This document shows, piece by piece, positions 58,944 through 64,000 of a stretch of DNA of 64,000 nt; within the stretch, counting starts at the first letter, position 1; each line of letters starts with the position of its first letter. Made by a program: the position numbers and the translations under genes. This DNA comes from Agilicoccus flavus (GTDB lineage Bacteria > Actinomycetota > Actinomycetes > Actinomycetales > Dermatophilaceae). The stretch lies in the NCBI RefSeq assembly GCF_014857905.1, contig NZ_JACYXE010000002.1, positions 124,001-188,000 of the forward strand. Reading direction: 5' to 3'. Under the pieces are notes generated by a model. That model worked only from the letters and a program-made list of their open reading frames with translations. It had not been told where the DNA came from and ran no database searches.

Positions 58944-61508
58944 ATGACCCAGAAAGCCACTCCGCACGCGACACCTGCGAGCTGGCTCGCGGACGAGAAC
59001 CCCCAGGCGTACAGCGCCGATCACCAGGGTCCCGCGATCACCCCGACGAGCCCGCTGGCCACCGCACCGGTGACCCGCCCCCCGCGGACGGTGGACGGTT
59101 TCGCGAAGGAGTTCCTCGAGGAGCTCAACTTCGGTGAGGGCGTGCTGCTCTCGCGGTCGACGCCCAACGACCAGTACCTGGCCCTGGCGCGCACGGTCCG
59201 CACCTACCTCATGGCCGACTGGCTCGAGACGGCCCGCGCCCGGCGCGAGAAGCCGACGAAGATCGTCGGGTACCTGTCCGCCGAGTACCTGCTCGGGCGC
59301 CAGATGGGCAACGCCCTCCTCGCCACCGACCTCGGCGACATCGCCTGCGAGGCGCTCGCGAGCCTCGGGCTCGACCTGCCGACGCTGCGCGCCCAGGAGG
59401 TCGAGCCCGGCCTCGGGAACGGTGGCCTCGGCCGGCTCGCGGCGTGCTTCATCGACTCCCTCGCGACGATGGACGTCCCGTGCATCGGCTACGGCATCCG
59501 CTACGAGTACGGCATCTTTCGGCAGACGTTCGAGGACGGCCGCCAGGTCGAGGTGCCCGACTCGTGGCTGCAGTACGGCGCCCCGTGGGAGTTCCCGCAC
59601 CCCGACCGCGCCGTCCGGGTCGACTTCGGCGGGCGGACCGAGACCTACGTCGACTCCTCCGGCCGCGAGCGCTCGCGCTGGATCTCCGACTGGCACGTCC
59701 TCGGCGTGCCCTACCACTACATGGTCCCGGGCTTCCAGAACGGCGTCGTCAACACGCTGCGGTTGTGGTCGGCCAAGGCCACGCAGGAGTTCGACCTGCA
59801 GGTCTTCAACGCCGGCGACTACGCCGAGGCCGTGCGCGCCCAGACGTTCGCCGAGAACATCTCCAAGGTGCTCTACCCGGAGGACTCGACGCCGCAGGGC
59901 CGCGAGCTGCGCCTGCAGCAGCAGTACTTCTTCGTCGCCTGCTCCCTCAAGGACTTCCTCGACCGGACGCTGGGTCCCGACTTCGACCTGACCCGGCTCG
60001 ACGAGCGGATCATCTTCCAGCTCAACGACACCCACCCGGTCATCGCCATCCCCGAGCTCATGCGCCTGCTCATGGACGAGCACGGCTTCGAGTGGGGTCC
60101 GGCGTGGGAGATCACCCAGCGCTGCTTCGCCTACACGTGTCACACCCTGCTGCCGGAGGCCCTCGAGGTGTGGCCGGTCGACCTCCTCGGTCGCCTGCTG
60201 CCGCGCCACCTCGAGATCATCTACCGGATCAACGAGGAGTTCCTTGCCGACGTCCGGGCGCAGTTCCCGGGCGACGAGCTGCGGGTGCGCCGCATGTCGA
60301 TCATCCAGGACCACCCCGAGCGGGCCGTGCGCATGGCGAACCTCGCGACGGTCGCGGGCGTCAAGGTCAACGGGGTGGCGGAGCTGCACAGCCAGCTCCT
60401 GCGCGACAAGGTGCTGCCCGACTTCTCGCAGATGTGGCCGGAGAAGTTCACGAACGTCACCAACGGCGTGACGCCGCGCCGCTTCGTGCGCCTGGCCAAC
60501 CCCAAGCTCTCCGCGCTCGTCACCGACACGATCGGCACGGGCTGGGAGACCGACCTCGACCGACTGTCGGGGCTCGAGGCCTCCGTGGACGACCCGGAGT
60601 TCCGCACCCGCTTCCGCGAGGTCAAGCAGGCGAACAAGGACCGCCTCCGGGCCCTGCTCGCCGTGCGCGACGGGATCGAGCTGCCGGAGCACGCGATGCT
60701 CGACGTCATGGTCAAGCGGCTGCACGAGTACAAGCGCCAATCGCTCAAGCTCCTGCACATCGTCACCATGTACCGCTCCATCGTGGAGGGCGAGGTCACC
60801 GCGGATGACGTCGTCCCGCGCGCCTTCGTCTTCGGCGCCAAGGCGGCGCCCGGGTACCACATGGCGAAGGAGATCATCTTCCTCATCAACTCGGTCGCGG
60901 CGACGATCAACGCCGACGAGCGGGTGCGCGGGGTCATGTCGGTGGCCTTCCCGGCCAACTACAACGTCACCCTCGCGAACAAGCTCATCCCGGCCGCCGA
61001 CCTCTCCGAGCAGATCTCGCTCGCGGGCAAGGAGGCGTCGGGCACGGGCAACATGAAGTTCGCGCTCAACGGTGCGCTGACGATCGGCACCGACGACGGC
61101 GCGAACGTCGAGATCCGCAAGCTCGTCGGCGACGACAACTTCTTCCTCTTCGGCATGTCGGAGCCGGAGGTCGCGCAGCTCCAGGCGGCGGGCTACGTGC
61201 CGAGCGCCGTCTACGAGTCGAACGAGACGCTGAAGAAGGCGATCGACCTCCTCGCCAGCGGGCACTTCACCGGCGGGAACCGCAACCTCGCGGCCCCCGT
61301 CGTCGACGACCTGCTCTACAACGACCGGTTCATGACCCTCGCCGACTTCCAGTCCTACGTCGACGCGCAGGCGCGGGTCGACGAGGCCTACCGCGACGAG
61401 GAGGGCTGGACGCGCTCGGCGATCCTTAACGTCGCCCGCTCGGGCTTCTTCTCCTCCGACCGTTCGATGCGCGACTACCTCGACCGCATCTGGATGCCGC
61501 AGGGCTGA
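58944..61508 (+). CDS. glgP: Glycogen/maltodextrin phosphorylase
   Basis: Releases glucose-1-phosphate from alpha-glucan. The 854-residue GT35 enzyme has EYLLGRQMGNALLATDL, VEPGLGNGGLGRLAACFIDSLATMDVPCIGYGIRYEYGIF, FQLNDTHPVIAIPELMRLLMDE, VTNGVTPRRFVRLANPKL, VKRLHEYKRQSLKLLHI and the pyridoxal-phosphate site KEASGTGNMKFALNGALTIGTDDGANVEI. It is full length. GGAGG lies 4 nt before ATG 58944. It is divergent from the synthesis operon, giving a balanced make/degrade module. Confidence 0.97.
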   Translation: MTQKATPHATPASWLADENPQAYSADHQGPAITPTSPLATAPVTRPPRTVDGFAKEFLEELNFGEGVLLSRSTPNDQYLALARTVRTYLMADWLETARARREKPTKIVGYLSAEYLLGRQMGNALLATDLGDIACEALASLGLDLPTLRAQEVEPGLGNGGLGRLAACFIDSLATMDVPCIGYGIRYEYGIFRQTFEDGRQVEVPDSWLQYGAPWEFPHPDRAVRVDFGGRTETYVDSSGRERSRWISDWHVLGVPYHYMVPGFQNGVVNTLRLWSAKATQEFDLQVFNAGDYAEAVRAQTFAENISKVLYPEDSTPQGRELRLQQQYFFVACSLKDFLDRTLGPDFDLTRLDERIIFQLNDTHPVIAIPELMRLLMDEHGFEWGPAWEITQRCFAYTCHTLLPEALEVWPVDLLGRLLPRHLEIIYRINEEFLADVRAQFPGDELRVRRMSIIQDHPERAVRMANLATVAGVKVNGVAELHSQLLRDKVLPDFSQMWPEKFTNVTNGVTPRRFVRLANPKLSALVTDTIGTGWETDLDRLSGLEASVDDPEFRTRFREVKQANKDRLRALLAVRDGIELPEHAMLDVMVKRLHEYKRQSLKLLHIVTMYRSIVEGEVTADDVVPRAFVFGAKAAPGYHMAKEIIFLINSVAATINADERVRGVMSVAFPANYNVTLANKLIPAADLSEQISLAGKEASGTGNMKFALNGALTIGTDDGANVEIRKLVGDDNFFLFGMSEPEVAQLQAAGYVPSAVYESNETLKKAIDLLASGHFTGGNRNLAAPVVDDLLYNDRFMTLADFQSYVDAQARVDEAYRDEEGWTRSAILNVARSGFFSSDRSMRDYLDRIWMPQG

Positions 61509-61542
61509 GCCGCCGCTGCCCGCCGCGGCCGGCCCGCCGCCC

Positions 61543-61572
61543 GCGCCCCGCACGCCCTCGCGTGCGGGGCGC
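61543..61572 (+). terminator. glgP terminator
   Basis: The 12-bp arms GCGCCCCGCACG (61543-61554) and complement (61561-61572) around a 6-nt loop, 35 bp after the stop. Confidence 0.7.
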
Positions 61573-61643
61573 CGGCGTGTCCCGGCGGGGCGCAGCAGAG
61601 GGTCGCGTGCGGCGTGGGCCCCGCCCGGGTGAGGATCGTGGAC

Positions 61644-63370
61644 ATGGACCCTCTGCGCCGTCTCGGCGGGACCCTCGCCGATCGTTCCTCGGGCTGCCGC
61701 CCGCCATCGACCGGCACGTCGTCGACCGCGACCTGCCGTGCCGATGCCCGACGGGGTCACGCTCCTCGGCGACCGCTACCGGCCGGCCTCGGCCACCGGG
61801 CCGCTGCCCGTCGTCCTCGTCCGGCTGCCCTACGGGCGGGGGAACGTCGCCGGCCTCGCGTTCGGGGCCGTGTTCGCGCGGCGGGGGCTGCAGGGTGTTC
61901 ATCCAGTCGACGCGGGGCACGTTCGGCTCCGGCGGCCAGTTCCGGCCCTTCACGACCGAGCACGAGGACGGACTCGCGACCCTCGAGCGGGTGCGGCGGC
62001 AGCCGTGGTGCGACGGCCGGGTGTCGATGACCGGCGGCAGCTACTTCGGGCACACGCAGTGGGCGATCGCCCCGTACGCCGACCCGCCGCTGGTCAGCGT
62101 CTCGCCGCACGTCACCGCGGCCCGGGTGACCCGGGCGTTCTACGAGCACGGCGCGCCGGGCCTGCGCACCGCGTTGACCTGGAGCGCCCAGATCGGCCGC
62201 CAGGAGTCCCGCGGTCTGCCGAAGGCCGTGCCCGACCCCGTCGCGACGGCGCGGCTGCGCGCCGCGATGCGGGGGCTGCCGCTCCAGGCCGCCGACACCC
62301 GGGCCGTCGGCGCACCGGTCACGTTCTGGCGCGACTTCGTCGGGCACGCCGCCCCGGGCGACGCCTTCTGGGACGTCGCAGACCACGACCACGTCGACAT
62401 GTCCCGCATGCCCCCGGCCAACATGGTCACCGGCGGGTGGGACCCGTTCGTGGCGGGACAGCTCCGCGACTTCCGGGTCCTGCGGGAGGCGGGCGTCGAC
62501 GCGCGGCTCCTCGTGGGGCCGTGGCTGCACGGCGAGCCCGCGGAACTGAGGGCGATGCTGCGCAGCGACGTCGAGTGGCTGCGGCACCACCTCGCCGGCG
62601 GGCCCGCGCCGCAGGGCGGGCGGGTCCGCCTCCACCTCCAGCAGGCGGGCACCTGGCTGCACCTCGACGAGTGGCCGCCGCCCGTCGAGACGCTCGGCCG
62701 GTACCTGCGCGGCGACGGGCGGCTCACCCCGGAGCCCGAGTCGGGCGCGGCCGCGCCCAGCGCGTTCACGTACGACCCGGCGGACCCCACCCCGAACCTC
62801 GGCGGCCCGCTCCTCACCCCGCCCGGAAAGCAGGCCGACCAGTCGGCCGTCGAGGCGCGCCCCGACGTCCTCGTCGTCACCGGCGAACCCCTGACCGCCG
62901 ACCTCGACCTCGTCGGCGAGGTGAGCGCCCGCGTCCACGTCCGGACGGAGCTCCCGCGCGCCGACCTCGTCGTCCGGCTGTGCGACGTCGACGAGCGCGG
63001 TGTGTCGCGCAACATCACCGACGGCATCCGGCGCCTTGAGCCGGGCACGGTTCCGGCGCCCGACGTGCGCGTCGGCGACGACGGGGTCCTCGCGGTCGAC
63101 GTCGAGCTGTTCCCCACCGCCTACCGGGTGAGGGCGGGCCACCGCCTCCGGGTGCAGGTCGCGGGCGGCGCCTTCCCGCGGTTCGCCCGCAACCTCGGCA
63201 CCGACGAGCCGTTCGGCGCCGCGAGCACCGGCCGGACCTGCCGGTTCGAGGTCTTCCACGACGCCGACCACCCCTCGGCCGTCCGCCTGCCCGTGCTGCG
63301 CACGGGCGCATCGCCGGCCGAGGGACCCGTCGACCCGGCGGGTGGACCGCTCGGTCAGACGACGCAGTAG
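61644..63370 (+). pseudogene. CocE/NonD family hydrolase (X-Pro dipeptidyl-peptidase type), three frameshifts
   Basis: From about 61895 to 63370 one frame encodes a clear CocE/NonD serine hydrolase: FIQSTRGTFGSGGQFRPF, the nucleophile elbow MTGGSYFGHTQWA, MVTGGWDPFVAGQLRDF, VGPWLHGEP with the catalytic His, then the C-terminal jelly-roll domain (VSARVHVRTELPRADLVVRLCDV). The N-terminal 85 residues are spread over three frames: MDPLRRLGGTLADR from 61644, FLGLPPAIDRHVVDRDLP from 61685, and VPMPDGVTLLGDRYRPAS from 61738. Single-base losses near 61684 and 61737 and one extra base near 61893 would explain this; each lies by a short GC run. Either a decaying gene or local sequencing error. Confidence 0.8.
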
Positions 63371-64000
63371 ACGCGCAGGCAGTGGGGGCCGATCGCGTCG
63401 GTCGCGCCGCCGGGCGTGCGGGCCGGCTCGGCGTCCTGCGGCGCCGGCCGCTCCCAGCTCGAGTCCCACAACAGCTCGTAGGTCCGGGCGCCGGCGCCGG
63501 CGCCGGCGTCGACGTCGGGCAGGCGCACGTGCGCCGGGCCGTGCTTGCCCTGGAAGACGAGGAGCAGGGAGGTCGGGTGGTCCACGGAGCCGGGTCGGTG
63601 GTCGGTCTCGTCGGCGAGGAGCAGCATCTGCAGGACCCGGCTGCGCGGGTCCTCCCAGGCCTGGTGCGTCATCCGCTCGCCGAGGCGACCGAACCACAGC
63701 ACGTCGGCGCGGCCGTCGCCGGGGCGCGGCTCGTCCGAGAAGAACGTGCGCTGGCGCAGGACCGTGTACGTCCGGCGCAGCCGGGTGAGGAACGCCGTCG
63801 TCGCCGCGAGGTCCTCCTGCCAGGGGGCGAAGTCCCAGTCGACCCAGGAGAGGTCGTTGCGTACCCCGACGGCCGCGCAGTAGGCGTTGTTGTTGCCGCG
63901 CTGCGTGCGCCCGAACTCGTCGCCCGCGGTCAGCATCGGCACGCCGGTGGCGAGCAGGGTCGTCCCGAGCAGGTTCCGGATCGAGCGGCGTCGGGCCGCG
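63355..64000 (-). CDS. glgX: Glycogen debranching enzyme GlgX, C-terminal part
   Basis: Hydrolyses alpha-1,6 branches left after phosphorylase action. Only the last 215 residues are inside the window; the frame is open to the right edge (RNLLGTTLLATGVPMLTAGDEFGRTQRGNNNAYC). GDEFGRTQ.GNNNAYCQD-type sequence, WVDWDFAPW and the beta-sandwich end are typical of GlgX. In this copy AYCAAVGVRNDLSWVDW replaces the common AYCQDNEISW form. The C-terminus contains an Ala/Gly repeat (VDAGAGAGART). It overlaps the convergent CocE reading frame by 16 bp and completes the alpha-glucan gene set. Confidence 0.9.
   Translation of the reverse strand, partial: AARRRSIRNLLGTTLLATGVPMLTAGDEFGRTQRGNNNAYCAAVGVRNDLSWVDWDFAPWQEDLAATTAFLTRLRRTYTVLRQRTFFSDEPRPGDGRADVLWFGRLGERMTHQAWEDPRSRVLQMLLLADETDHRPGSVDHPTSLLLVFQGKHGPAHVRLPDVDAGAGAGARTYELLWDSSWERPAPQDAEPARTPGGATDAIGPHCLRVYCVV

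Overview
The window is very GC-rich, densely packed DNA from an actinobacterium. Two things point there: a NucS mismatch endonuclease, and the GlgE maltose-1-phosphate pathway. A mycothiol-type maleylpyruvate isomerase-fold protein, and DUF2550 directly behind atpC, fit too. The gene set suggests Micrococcales (Intrasporangiaceae/Ornithinimicrobiaceae-like); that family-level placement is inference. No rRNA, tRNA, CRISPR array, transposase or integrase was seen.

Region 1 (1-4040) is the end of the ATP synthase operon: atpA (5' end outside the window), atpG, atpD, then a strong hairpin terminator. atpC does not follow. It lies 21 kb downstream at 25068, with its own promoter-like -10 and with DUF2550 4 bp behind it.

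Region 2 (4098-24903), between atpD and atpC, is an exopolysaccharide/cell-surface locus of 16 genes in short blocks on both strands. It holds nine glycosyltransferases or glycosyltransferase-like proteins: GT14, a sugar-transferase/WecG fusion, four GT2, two GT4 and one unclassified GT-A-like. It also has a flippase, an O-antigen-ligase/polymerase-like protein, a chain-length regulator and two hexapeptide acyltransferases. Three exported proteins share an unnamed C-terminal domain: one has a single malectin domain, one has three, and one is a lipoprotein with none. Together these look like assembly, export and surface recognition of a glycan.

Region 3 (25068-34000) returns to housekeeping genes: atpC, DUF2550, PduO-type cobalamin adenosyltransferase, a degenerate phosphatase-like protein, a gamma-glutamyltransferase, nucS, a GT4-like enzyme, a Tat lipoprotein resembling a glycoside hydrolase, a small zinc-ribbon-like protein and methylmalonyl-CoA epimerase, divergent from a thiolase.

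Region 4 (35247-47580) is a mixed segment. It has a repeat-rich 0.7-kb gap, a frameshifted DUF4184 gene coupled to a YbbN-like protein, a lysR/yeiH divergent pair with a repeat inserted in the transporter, a small leaderless ORF under a CsoR-like palindrome, a penicillin acylase, a DinB-fold protein, a VOC protein, a P-loop kinase and pgm. Two copies of a roughly 120-bp element with inverted-repeat ends sit here (35552 and 45028).

Region 5 (47879-64000) holds a solitary ctaD that lacks the HPEVY copper-B segment, an SGNH hydrolase, and an alpha-glucan block. The glgE-treS-(mak::glgB fusion) operon on the minus strand is divergent from glgP. A CocE/NonD hydrolase with three frameshifts and the 3' part of glgX close the window. 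With pgm nearby, the block covers trehalose to maltose to maltose-1-phosphate to branched alpha-glucan, plus its breakdown.

A recurring regulatory theme is a TAnnnT -10 box 6-8 nt before the start codon without a Shine-Dalgarno, implying leaderless mRNAs at nine genes. I used it to choose several starts.
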